Assembly (NCBI RefSeq): GCF_024172125.1
Contig: NZ_JAMZEA010000003.1
Location: forward strand, 620,001-684,000
Direction of reading: 5' to 3'
Source of the DNA: Actinomadura rupiterrae
GTDB lineage: Bacteria > Actinomycetota > Actinomycetes > Streptosporangiales > Streptosporangiaceae
Length of the DNA stretch: 64,000 nt
The notes below the pieces were generated by a model. It did no database searches. It saw nothing but the letters and a program-made list of their open reading frames with translations, and was not told the DNA's origin. This document shows positions 34,600-44,283 of the stretch, one piece after another. The position numbers were made by a program, and so were the translations under genes. How positions within the stretch are numbered: the stretch's first letter is position 1; every line of letters starts with the position of its first letter.

Positions 34600-35089
34600 C
34601 CCACCCCACCTCACCCCGCGCCACTCCCCCAGCCACCTTGCCCGCGCCCCAACGCCCCTCTCCCGACGCCCCCTCTCAGCCCACACAACCCCAGCCCCCA
34701 ACACAGCCCCACCCAAACCAACATCCCCGCCCCGCCCCGCGCCCGCGCTAGCTCGCTTCGGACGGCGCCCGCGCTCCCGGACGGCCCGTCTCGGACGGCA
34801 TCCGCCCGCCCCGCCGGCCCTGCTCAGGCCTTGCTGATCGCCCCCGGACAGCCCCACCTGAACCGCGCCCGCTCACCTCGCGATCGCATGTCCAGATGGC
34901 CTCGCTTGCACCAACGCTTGCTCGCCGACCGCCCCCGGAACGCGTTCCGAGCGCCTGCGCCCAGGCCACGCAGCGAGCCATGGTCCATGGCCTAACGAGC
35001 GCCGAGCTTGGCTCCCCTGCCAGTTCGAGTCGCAGTCCGTGTAGCCCGGACGCATGGGCCCGCAGCGCACGTCCCACAGCCTGCACTAC
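34600..35089. other. Gene-free region with a C-rich tract
   Basis: 34600-34745 is almost pure C/A/T-rich pyrimidine-biased sequence (CCCCACC, CCCCGC words), so the minus strand is G-rich with several G-run clusters. From 34750 to 35089 composition returns to normal, but no ORF shows coding periodicity or a ribosome site. I see no gene, RNA or element here. Confidence 0.5.
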
Positions 35090-35770
35090 GCGACGGCGGC
35101 ACCAACGCTCCACAGGCGCGGGCGCAATACGAGCACGAGCGCGGGCCCGGACGGACGCGGGCGCAGGACGGGCGCGGGCACTGCACAGAACACGGGCACG
35201 GAGCACAGGCACCGGTGCGTCACGGAGCGCGGGGTATGGGGAGCGGGCACGGGCGCGGGTACGCCGGAGGCGAGCCGCATGGACGCGGGTGCGGTACGGG
35301 CGCGGGCACGTCACGGACGTGGCGAAGGCACGGACACCAGCACGGGACGGCTGCGAGCGCGATACCGGCACGAGCACGGGGGCACAGGTCGCGGGCGCGG
35401 CACGGACACGGGGCGACACCGGCACGGGGACGCGGGCGCGGGCGGTACCAGCTGCGGCACGGGCGCGAGCGGGACGGGTGCGAGCGCGGCACGGACGCCT
35501 GCACGGGCACAGGCACAGGACGGGGGTACCGGCTCGGTGGGGCGGTAGCAGGCGCGGGGACGGGGCGCGGGCGTGGTGTGGCCGCGGGCACGGCATATGC
35601 GCGGGTGCGGCACGGACACGGGGTTACGGACGCGGGGCGGGACGGATGCTAGCGCGGGTGCGGGGTGGGCGCGGAGGGGTGGAGCGCGCGGGCGGAGGTG
35701 CGGTGCAGGGGTGTTGTGCAGGGTGGGGGTCGGGGGCTTGGCGTTTGGGTGTGTGGCGGGGCGGTGGAGG
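35090..35770. repeat. Degenerate intergenic repeat module, copy B
   Basis: Sequence words and their order match copy A at 13060-13860: GAGCGCGGCACGGACGC, then GGGCACAGG, GGTACC, GCGCGGGTGCGGCACGGACACGGGGTTACGG (35597-35627) and GCGCGGAGGGG, then GTTGTGCAGGG and GGGTGTG near 35715-35750. It is noncoding by the same criteria. It ends about 80 bases before the protease inhibitor gene. Confidence 0.6.
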
Positions 35771-35850
35771 AAGTTGGGAAGGTTGGGCGCGAAGAGTAGT
35801 TGGTTGGATACAGTAGGCGACGGTTCTTCCTGGGATTGTGGGGAGTGGTT

Positions 35851-36234
35851 GTGAAGTACCTGGTTGCTGGGGTTCTTGTGGGGGCGCTTGCCGTTGGTGG
35901 GACGGGGGTTGCGGAGGCGTCGGGGGCTGGGGGGACGAGTTTGCAGCTCACGCTGGCGTATCCGGGGGACGGGGTCTCGGGGACGCGGATGGTCGTCCTG
36001 GCGTGTGATCCGGCAGGTGGGACGCATCCGGAGGCCGGGCCTGCGTGTGCGGATCTGGCGGGGCACAACGGGGCGTTCGATCACGATCCGGCGGAGGGGA
36101 TCTGCGCGATGATCTACCGGCCGGTCGTCGCGCGGGCCTCCGGGAGCTGGCGCGGGAAGGCGGTGGCCTTCTCGAAGGAGTACGGGAACGAGTGCCTGAT
36201 GCACGCGCGTACGGGGAAGGTCTTCGCCTTCTGA
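35851..36234 (+). CDS. Secreted subtilisin-inhibitor-like protein (SSI family)
   Basis: A 127-residue secreted serine protease inhibitor from GTG 35851 (GGGGAG at 35840-35845). It has a signal peptide (KYLVAGVLVGALAVGGTGVAEA) and the SSI core: LTLAYPGDG, LACDPAGGTHPEAGPACADLAGHNGAFD, CAMIYRPVVARASGSWRGKAVAF, GNECLMHARTGKVFAF. All four conserved Cys are present for the two disulfides. By alignment with Streptomyces SSI the scissile bond is Met87-Ile88 (P1-P1'), predicting inhibition of subtilisin or chymotrypsin-type enzymes. Arg90 replaces the usual Asp in the MxYDPV motif. Such inhibitors are released during aerial growth and control extracellular proteases and transglutaminase. Confidence 0.93.
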   Translation: MKYLVAGVLVGALAVGGTGVAEASGAGGTSLQLTLAYPGDGVSGTRMVVLACDPAGGTHPEAGPACADLAGHNGAFDHDPAEGICAMIYRPVVARASGSWRGKAVAFSKEYGNECLMHARTGKVFAF

Positions 36235-36346
36235 ACGGCTCTACCGGACGGCCCGAAGGATCCGATCCGGCCGTTCGGCATACCCGGCTTAGGGCTGGGT
36301 AGAGCGCGCCCGTAAAGGGGCATGGGCGCGAACGGAGGTACCGGCG

Positions 36347-36781
36347 ATGTCCCCTGGAGGCCCGAGGGTGAGCGAGGTGATGACCGTGCGTCCGCGGTCC
36401 CTCCCCCGCGACGCCACTCTGCACGACGCCGCCCGGCTGATGCGGGACGCGGGGATCGGCGACGTCCTGGTCACCGTGGCCGGACGGCTCTGCGGCATGA
36501 TCACCGACCGGGACATCGTGGTGCGTGCCGTGGCCGAGGACCGCGATGCCCGGATCATCTCGCTCGGCGAGGTCTGCACCGCCGACCTGGCGACCGTCCG
36601 GCCGGACGACGACACCGCGACGGCCGCGCGGCTGATGCGGGAGCGGGCCGTCCGGCGGCTGCCGGTCGTGGACGAGGCGCGGCGGCCGGTGGGGATCGTG
36701 TCGCTCGGCGACCTGGCGATCAACGACGGGGTGTCCGCGCCGACACTGGAAGAGATCTGGAGGGCGCCTCCCAACGTTTAG
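36347..36781 (+). CDS. CBS-domain-pair protein
   Basis: A 144-residue protein made of two CBS motifs: VSEVMTVRPRSLPRDATLHDAARLMRDAGIGDVLVTVAGRLCGMITDRDIVVR and VCTADLATVRPDDDTATAARLMRERAVRRLPVVDEARRPVGIVSLGDLAI. Such stand-alone Bateman modules bind adenine nucleotides and act as energy or stress sensors. ATG 36347 has GGAGG eight bases upstream; GTG 36368 with another GGAGG is an alternative start giving a seven-residue-shorter protein. It sits among stress and signalling genes, 44 bases before the GAF-ANTAR gene. Confidence 0.92.
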   Translation: MSPGGPRVSEVMTVRPRSLPRDATLHDAARLMRDAGIGDVLVTVAGRLCGMITDRDIVVRAVAEDRDARIISLGEVCTADLATVRPDDDTATAARLMRERAVRRLPVVDEARRPVGIVSLGDLAINDGVSAPTLEEIWRAPPNV

Positions 36782-36812
36782 GTGCGCTGGACCGTTCTGT
36801 GGTGTGAGGGGA

Positions 36813-36826
36813 TACCGTCGGGAGGG
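36813..36826 (+). promoter_or_regulatory. Candidate leaderless promoter of the GAF-ANTAR gene
   Basis: TACCGT (36813-36818, TANNNT type) lies seven bases before the GTG start codon, with TGGACC at 36788-36793 as a weak -35. GGGAGG directly abuts the start codon and is too close to act as a ribosome site. A leaderless mRNA beginning at GTG 36826 would explain this. Confidence 0.35.
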
Positions 36827-37557
36827 TGCCGCCCACCACCGTCCTGACCGACCGGCTTGCCGTGGAGATCGCCCGCCTCGGCATGGTCGGCGAGTCCTCC
36901 GACGTGGGGACGCTGAGCCGCGTCTCCGAGCTCGCCGCGCAGGCTGTCCCGGGATGCGCCGGGGCCTCCGGCGTGCGCTGGGCCATGCCTGATGAGGGGG
37001 CGCAGGACGAGGAGCCGGAGCCGCTCGCGCACGCGGCCAGCCACCCGGAGCTGGCCGAGATCACCGACCGCCAGCTCGCCCGCGGAAGGGGTCCGGTCTT
37101 CGACGTCGTCGCGACCCGGCGTCCGCTGGCCGCGGACGACGTGCTGGCCGAGGCGCGCTGGTCCGAGGCGACGTCCGACATGCTGCGGCGCGGCGTGCGC
37201 TGCTTCAGCACGACCCCGCACGACAGCCCGCCGGTGCTGGTGACGCTCACGCTGTACGGGGTCACGCCCGGCGCCCTGGCCCCGGGGCAGCATGCGCTGG
37301 CGTCCCTGCTCGCGGCGACGGGCAGCGCCGCCGTGTCCAACTCGCTCCAGTACGACGAGGTGCACCGGACGGCGGCCCAGCTCCGCGAGGCCGTCGAGTC
37401 CCGCGCCATCGTCGACCAGGCCAAGGGCATCCTGATGCACGCCCTGGGCTGCGACGCCGACCAGGCCTTCGCCGAGATGCGCCGTATCTCCCAGACCCGA
37501 CACCTCAAGCTCACCGCCCTCGCCCAGCGCATCGTCGGCGGCCGCGGCGTCTCCTGA
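36826..37557 (+). CDS. GAF-ANTAR domain RNA-binding regulator
   Basis: A 243-residue cytoplasmic protein. Residues about 10-175 form a GAF-like sensor (DRLAVEIARLGMVGESSDVGTLSRVSELAAQAVPGC, FDVVATRRPLAADDVLAEARW, LTLYGVTPGALAPGQHALASLLA). The C-terminal 60 residues are an ANTAR helix bundle (LREAVESRAIVDQAKGILMHALGCDADQAFAEMRRISQTRHLKLTALAQRIV), which binds paired RNA hairpins and prevents transcription termination. The target RNAs are unknown. It starts at GTG 36826, probably leaderless. A 53-bp repeat array begins about 150 bases after its stop. Confidence 0.9.
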   Translation: MPPTTVLTDRLAVEIARLGMVGESSDVGTLSRVSELAAQAVPGCAGASGVRWAMPDEGAQDEEPEPLAHAASHPELAEITDRQLARGRGPVFDVVATRRPLAADDVLAEARWSEATSDMLRRGVRCFSTTPHDSPPVLVTLTLYGVTPGALAPGQHALASLLAATGSAAVSNSLQYDEVHRTAAQLREAVESRAIVDQAKGILMHALGCDADQAFAEMRRISQTRHLKLTALAQRIVGGRGVS

Positions 37558-37710
37558 TCACACCCGACACGGCCCGACCGAGCACTCCCTGTGGACGCCC
37601 CGTCTCCCGATTGCCTCCGACTCGTCCCCGGCCCAGCCCCTTCGGCAGCCGACACGGGTTCCGACCGCACCCGCCCGTCCCGTCCAAGCCCCCGGCAACT
37701 GGGGCGCCCC

Positions 37711-38470
37711 TGATCAGACCCCCGCTGCCCCCGGCCAAACGCTCCCGGCGGCTAGGGCGTCCCGCAATCAGATCCGCCGCGCCCCGGGCCGAACGCCCCG
37801 GGCCGAGCGCTCCGGCAGTCTGGACGCCTCCCGGTCAGCCCCCGGCCGAGCGCCCCGACGGTCGCAGCGGCCCGTGATCAGACCTGCGTCGCCCCCGAGC
37901 CGAGCGCCCCCGGTGGCCGGGTGCCCCTTGATCAGTTCCGCGACGTCCGGATCCGAGCGCCCCGGTGGTCTGGGCGCCTGCTGATCAGACTCGCGTCGCC
38001 CCCAGCCGAGGCCCCGACGGTCGCGGCGTCCCGCGCTAAGACCTGCGTCGCCCCGGCCAAACGCGCCCGGCGGCCGAAGCGTCCCATGATCAGATCCGCG
38101 TCGCCCCCGAGCCGAGCGACCCGGAGGTCTGGGCGCCTCATGATCAGACTCGTGTCAGTCCCGGCCGAGGGCCTCGATGGTCGCGACGTCTCTTGATCAG
38201 ATCTGCGTCGCTTCGGGCCGAGCGCCGCGGCGGGCGGGGCGCCCATGATCAGATCCGCGTCGCGCCGGGTCCAGGGCCTCGGCGGCTTGGGGGCCTCCTG
38301 ATCAGTCCCCGTGTCGGCCCCGGCCGAAGGCCCTGGCGGTCGCGGGGGGCCTTGATCAGATCCGCTGCGGCCCCGGGCGAGGGGGTCGGTGGCGGGGGCG
38401 GGCCTTGATTTGGCCTGCGTTGGCCCCCGGGCGAGTGGGGCTGGTGGTCTGGGGTGCCTTGATCAGGTTG
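37711..38470. repeat. Tandem array of 53-54-bp units each carrying TGATCAG
   Basis: TGATCAG or a one- or two-base variant starts at 37711, 37765, about 37830, 37875, 37929, 37982, 38036, 38087, 38141, 38194, 38246, 38299, 38353, 38406 and 38460, so 15 units with spacing almost always 51-54 bases. The intervening consensus is about ATCCGCGTCGCCCCCGAGCC, then GAGCGCCCCGGCGGTC-GGGCGCC. Units diverge by 20-35 percent. There is no gene or terminator inside it. Units are head-to-tail and lack CRISPR-like conserved repeats with unique spacers. The array fills the gap between the ANTAR and SpoIIE-type genes. Confidence 0.85.
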
Positions 38471-38878
38471 GGGTTTGGGCGGTGCTGGCGGTTTTGGCGG
38501 GGCGTGATCGCGCGTGCGTCGGCCGCGGTCAAGGGTGGGTTGTCTGGAGAGGGGTGGGGGGTGCGGGTGCTGGCGGCGAGGGGGGTTTGGGATTGGGCGG
38601 TGGGGGGTGTTGGGCGGGCCGATTTGGGGGTGGGGGCGGGGCAAAGCGGGGTGTTCCTGGTAGCGGGCGTTCCGGCGTGGGTGGGGGCGTTGGCGTGGGG
38701 GTACGGCTGGGGTGGGGTGGGGGGCGGCGGCGATCGGGATGGGGGTGGCCGGGTGGGGATGATCGGGGGCGGGAGGTTCGTCTTCGTACAGCGGGGGCCA
38801 TTCCGGGAATAGGCTGCGAAGGCCGGTCGGCAGGTCGGGCCGGTGGTCGGCGTGCGCCGATCTCGCGTCGTCGAGGAC
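38471..38878. other. Gene-free G-rich region before the phosphatase gene
   Basis: 38530-38760 is strongly G-biased on the plus strand (GGGGTGGGGGG, GAGGGGGG, GGGGGTGGGGGCGGGG), enough for several G-quadruplex motifs. No ORF here has codon structure. GGAGGGG at 38880-38886 is the ribosome site of the following gene. Confidence 0.5.
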
Positions 38879-38890
38879 AGGAGGGGTTCG

Positions 38891-40885
38891 ATGCCCGAGC
38901 AGCTCGACCCCGAGAGCGTGCTGCGCGAGGTCGCGGGCCTGGAGGGGCGGATCGAGGAGCTGCGGCAGGCCGCCGGGCTGCCCGACTCCGACACGCGGGC
39001 GACGCTGGACGCGGCGCTGGTCGAGCTGGAGCTGGCCCTCGCGGCGCTGCGGACGGTCGGCGGGGAGCAGAGCGGCGCGTCCGGGCGGACGGCGGCGGCC
39101 GAGGACGAGCGGCGCGTCCTGAAGACGGTGTTCACCGACGCGCCCGTCCCGATGTTCCTGCTGGACCGGGACGGCGGGGTGCGGCGGGTGAACCGGCAGG
39201 CGGCGGACCTGCTCGGGACGTCCACCGGGTACGTGTCGGGCAAGCAGTTCACCGCGTTCTGCGACCTGGCCACGCGGGCGCCGCTGCGGTCGCAGCTCGC
39301 CGCCGTGGTCCGGACGGGGCGGCGGTGCCGGGTGCCGGTGCGGTTCCTCGGCGGGGAGCGTCCGGTGGACGCGGTGGTCACGCTGGCCCGGGTCTGGATC
39401 CGCGGCGAGCCGGACCCGATGGTCGTCGCGGTCGCCGGGCCGACGACGACGCCCATCAGGATCTCCGCCACGTCCGTCCCCGCGGCCGAGCGCGCGGAAG
39501 GCGACGAGGCGGACGACGACCGCGCGTTCGGCGAGCCCTCAGTGGTCGGCGTGGAGACGTCCGGGGACGAGGCGGTCGCGTCGCTGGTGCACCGGATGGA
39601 CGTGCTGGCGGCCGTCACCGAGATGCTGCTGGACGAGCCGGTGTTCAACGAGACCGTCGCGGTGCGGCGGTGCGCGCGGCTGCTCGCGGCCGAGCTGGCC
39701 GAGTGGGTGTTCATCGACCTGGTGCCGCAGCGGCAGAGCGACGGCGGCGGGCAGGTCGTGGCGGCGCGGAACGGGGACGCGGCGCCCCGGCGGCACGTGG
39801 TCCTCGGGCCCGAGGACGAGGCCTCCGAGGAGGCCGCCCGGCGGCTCGCCGAGCTCGACCCGGCGTCCGGCACGCTGCCGTGGACGGTGTTCGAGAGCGG
39901 CCACAGCGCGCTGCGGGCGCACGCGGAGGAACTGGACCTGCTGGGCGCCGACGCGGACGGGCGGCCCGTGCTCAGCATGATCGGCGCGACGTCCGTGCTG
40001 GGCGTCCCGGTGACCGACGGGGACCGGACGATCGGCACGATCACGCTCGCGGGCAGCGGCGAGCACGGCCCGTTCTCGCTGCTGGACCTGTCGGTCTGCC
40101 AGCGCATCGGACGGTACCTGGGGCTGGTCATCCGGGCGGCGCGGCTGTACCGGCGGCGGGCGGAGGTGGCGGCGACGCTCCAGGCGAGCCTGCTCCCGCG
40201 GACCCTGCCGGAGATCGACGGCGTGGAGCTGGCCGCCCGCTACACCTCGGCGACGCACGGCACCGATGTCGGCGGCGACTTCTACGACGCGTTCCCCACC
40301 AAGGACGGCTGGGGCCTGGTGCTCGGCGACGTCTGCGGCAAGGGCGAGGACGCGGCGGCGGTCACCGCGACGGCCCGGCACGGCGTCCGGCTGGTGTCCC
40401 GGTGGCGGACGCATCCGGCGGAGGTGCTGGCGGCGGTGAACGAGGCGCTGCTGAGCGAGGACCGGTTCGTCACGGCCGTCCTCGCGGGGATCGCGCCGCG
40501 GGGCGAGGGCCTCCGGGTGACGCTCGGCATCGCGGGCCACCCGCCGGCGATCGTGGTCCGCGCGGACGGCGTGATCAGGACGGCGTCCCGGGGCGGCGTG
40601 CCGCTCGGCCTGTTCGACGACTTCGAGGCCGGGCTGGACACGCTCGACCTCGCGCCCGGCGACACGCTCGTCCTGCACTCGGACGGCCTCCTGGAGGCCT
40701 GCGCCGCCGACCGCCGCCAGTTCGGGCAGGCGCGCCTGCTGGAGACCCTGGCCGCGCACGCCGCCGACCCGGTGAACGACATGCTCGGCGCGGTCGAGCG
40801 CACCCTGCTCGACTTCTGCGACGGCGACCTGCGCGACGACGTCTCGATGCTGGCCCTCCGCGTCCTCCCCCCGTCCCTCAACTGA
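38891..40885 (+). CDS. PAS-GAF-PP2C (SpoIIE-type) serine phosphatase
   Basis: A 664-residue signalling phosphatase from ATG 38891 with GGAGGGG five bases upstream. A short coiled coil (about residues 5-60) precedes a PAS domain (about 75-190: LKTVFTDAPVPMFLLDRDGGVRRVNRQAADLLG), a GAF domain (about 235-420) and a PP2C_SpoIIE domain. The last has metal-binding motifs GTDVGGDFYDAF, GDVCGKGEDAAAVTATAR, HSDGLLEA and DDVSMLAL. Such enzymes dephosphorylate STAS anti-anti-sigma proteins to activate sigma factors; the STAS protein at 19.6 kb is a possible but distant substrate. It ends convergently with the class-III-like prolyl-tRNA synthetase gene. Confidence 0.93.
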   Translation: MPEQLDPESVLREVAGLEGRIEELRQAAGLPDSDTRATLDAALVELELALAALRTVGGEQSGASGRTAAAEDERRVLKTVFTDAPVPMFLLDRDGGVRRVNRQAADLLGTSTGYVSGKQFTAFCDLATRAPLRSQLAAVVRTGRRCRVPVRFLGGERPVDAVVTLARVWIRGEPDPMVVAVAGPTTTPIRISATSVPAAERAEGDEADDDRAFGEPSVVGVETSGDEAVASLVHRMDVLAAVTEMLLDEPVFNETVAVRRCARLLAAELAEWVFIDLVPQRQSDGGGQVVAARNGDAAPRRHVVLGPEDEASEEAARRLAELDPASGTLPWTVFESGHSALRAHAEELDLLGADADGRPVLSMIGATSVLGVPVTDGDRTIGTITLAGSGEHGPFSLLDLSVCQRIGRYLGLVIRAARLYRRRAEVAATLQASLLPRTLPEIDGVELAARYTSATHGTDVGGDFYDAFPTKDGWGLVLGDVCGKGEDAAAVTATARHGVRLVSRWRTHPAEVLAAVNEALLSEDRFVTAVLAGIAPRGEGLRVTLGIAGHPPAIVVRADGVIRTASRGGVPLGLFDDFEAGLDTLDLAPGDTLVLHSDGLLEACAADRRQFGQARLLETLAAHAADPVNDMLGAVERTLLDFCDGDLRDDVSMLALRVLPPSLN

Positions 40886-40960
40886 AACCCGACCCGAGGA
40901 CGAACCGGACCCCGACGCCCCGAAAGGCAGATCAGCACACCTGCGCACGCCGCAAATGCG

Positions 40961-40996
40961 GAACGGGCCGGAGCGAGTTGTCGCTCCGGCCCGTTC
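40961..40996. terminator. Perfect 16-bp bidirectional hairpin between convergent genes
   Basis: GAACGGGCCGGAGCGA, loop GTTG, then its exact complement (40981-40996). It stands between the phosphatase stop at 40885 and the synthetase stop at 41006 and would act in both directions. Confidence 0.8.
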
Positions 40997-41005
40997 GGTT
41001 GGAAA

Positions 41006-42517
<1,512 letters not shown>

Positions 42518-42531
42518 TTATGGTCGGCCGC

Positions 42532-44244
42532 ATGCGCTGGTCACACCTGTTCGTCCCGACCCTGCGGCAGGATCCGGCGGACGCGGACGCCCCGAGCCAC
42601 CGGCTGCTGCTGCGCGCCGGGTACGTCCGGCGGCTGCACGCGGGGCACTACAGCCTGCTGCCGCTGGCCGTCCGGGTCCGGGCGAGGATCGTCCAGATCG
42701 TCCGGGAGGAGCTGGACCGGATCGGGGCGCAGGAGATGCTGCTGCCCGCGCTGCACCCGGCGGAGCCGTGGCGGCGGTCCGGACGGTGGGATCTGGTCGG
42801 TCCGGAGATGTTCCGGCTGACCGACCGGCGGGGTAACGAGCTGGCCCTCGGCATGACGCACGAGGAGATCTTCACGACGCTCGCGCAGGAATTGACCTCG
42901 TACAAGCAGCTTCCGCAGCACTGGTACCAGTTCCAGACCAAGTTCCGGGACGAGCCGCGCCCCAAGGGCGGGCTCATGCGCGTGCGCGAGTTCACCATGA
43001 AGGACGCCTACTCCTTCGACATCGACCAGGACGGCCTGGACGCCTCGTTCGAGGCGTACCGGGCGGCCTACCTGCGGATCTTCAAGCGGCTCGGCATTCC
43101 GGCCGTCCCGGTCGAGGCGTCCAACGGGGCCATGGGCGGGACGGGCTCGACCGAGTTCGCCTGCCCCGCCGAGGTGGGCGAGGACACCGTGGCGCATTGC
43201 CCCGCCTGCGGTTACGCGGCGAATGTCGAGAAGGCCACGTCCCGCCTCGCGCCCGTGACCGACGAGGACGGCCCGGACGCGCCGGAACCCTTCGACACCC
43301 CCGGCGTCCGGACGATCGAGGATCTCGCCACCGGCTACGGCACGCCCGCCGACCGGCAGATCAAGACGCTCGTCTACGTCGTCGACGGCAAGCTCACCCT
43401 CGTCCTGCTCCGCGGTGATCATGCGCTGCACGAGCAGAAGCTCGCGGACGCCGCCGCCGCGAACGATCTCCGTCCCGCCGAGCCCGACGAGATTCGAGAA
43501 GCCCTGGGCGCCCTGCCCGGCAGCCTGGGCGCGGTCGGCGTGACGGGCCTGCCCGTCCTCGCGGACCAGGCGCTGCGCGGCCGCCGGAACATGGTCACCG
43601 GCGCGAACCGCGACGGCGTGCACCTGCGCGGCGTGGACGTGGCGCGCGACATCCCGTCCGCGGCCTGGGCCGACCTGCGCGAGGTGGCCGCGGGCGAGCC
43701 GTGCCCCGCCTGCGGGACGCCCCTGGAGGTGTTCGCGGCGATCGAGGTCGGGCACATCTTCAAGCTCGGCGACCGGTACACCCGCGCGCTGGACGTGACC
43801 GTCCTGGCGGCGGACGGCGGGCGCGTCCACCCGCTGATGGGCTGCTACGGCATCGGGATCGAGCGGGCGCTGGCGACGATCGTGGAGGTCCACCACGACG
43901 AGAACGGGATCATCTGGCCGGCGGCGGTGGCGCCCTTCATGGTCGCCGTCGTCCCTGCTCAGACGGACGATCCGGACGTGGCCGAGACCGCCGAGCGGCT
44001 CTACCGCGAGCTGCGCGAGGCCGGACTCGACACCGTGATCGACGACCGTCCCGAACGCGCGGGCGTGAAGTTCCGGGATATCGAGCTGTCCGGAATCCCC
44101 TACCGCGTGACCGTCGGACGCCGAAGCCTGGCCGAAGGTGAGGTGGAACTCACCGTCCGGGCCACCTCGGAGACCACCCGGATCCCGGTGGACGGGGCCG
44201 TCCAGCGCCTGAAGGACGTGGTCGGAGGCGCGAAAAGGATTTGA
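42532..44244 (+). CDS. proS: Prolyl-tRNA synthetase, bacterial type with insertion domain
   Basis: A 570-residue synthetase starting at ATG 42532 (MRWSHLFVPTLRQDPADAD, the usual ProS beginning; the ATG at 42520 would add four residues). Motif 2 is in YQFQTKFRDEPRPKGGLMRVREFTMKDAYSFD and motif 3 in PLMGCYGIGIERALATIVE. Residues about 225-400 form the Ala-tRNA-editing insertion (TIEDLATGYGTPADRQIKTLVYVVDGKLTLVLLRGDHALHEQKL), so this enzyme can edit while the divergent one cannot. A Cys pair in CPACGYAANVEKA and another in CPACGTPLEV are present. Which copy serves general translation is unclear. An ABC-F gene follows 33 bases after it. Confidence 0.95.
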   Translation: MRWSHLFVPTLRQDPADADAPSHRLLLRAGYVRRLHAGHYSLLPLAVRVRARIVQIVREELDRIGAQEMLLPALHPAEPWRRSGRWDLVGPEMFRLTDRRGNELALGMTHEEIFTTLAQELTSYKQLPQHWYQFQTKFRDEPRPKGGLMRVREFTMKDAYSFDIDQDGLDASFEAYRAAYLRIFKRLGIPAVPVEASNGAMGGTGSTEFACPAEVGEDTVAHCPACGYAANVEKATSRLAPVTDEDGPDAPEPFDTPGVRTIEDLATGYGTPADRQIKTLVYVVDGKLTLVLLRGDHALHEQKLADAAAANDLRPAEPDEIREALGALPGSLGAVGVTGLPVLADQALRGRRNMVTGANRDGVHLRGVDVARDIPSAAWADLREVAAGEPCPACGTPLEVFAAIEVGHIFKLGDRYTRALDVTVLAADGGRVHPLMGCYGIGIERALATIVEVHHDENGIIWPAAVAPFMVAVVPAQTDDPDVAETAERLYRELREAGLDTVIDDRPERAGVKFRDIELSGIPYRVTVGRRSLAEGEVELTVRATSETTRIPVDGAVQRLKDVVGGAKRI

Positions 44245-44245
44245 C

Positions 44246-44283
44246 CCCCATGCCCCCGGGTCCAGAGACTCTGGGGCATGGGG
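44246..44283 (+). promoter_or_regulatory. Hairpin enclosing the ABC-F start codon
   Basis: CCCCATGCCCC (44246-44256) is exactly complementary to GGGGCATGGGG (44273-44283), which contains the ABC-F start ATG at 44278-44280. A second inverted repeat CCAGAG-A-CTCTGG (44262-44274) lies in the loop and partly competes. The start codon would be buried in an 11-bp GC stem, suggesting translational or attenuation control. Confidence 0.55.

Noticed and set aside
35011..35040. tRNA-like TTCGAGTC segment
   Set aside because: The flanking bases do not form a T-arm, acceptor or anticodon stem.
37711..38470. CRISPR array
   Set aside because: Whole 53-bp units are similar; there are no invariant repeats separated by unique spacers, and no cas genes occur in the window.
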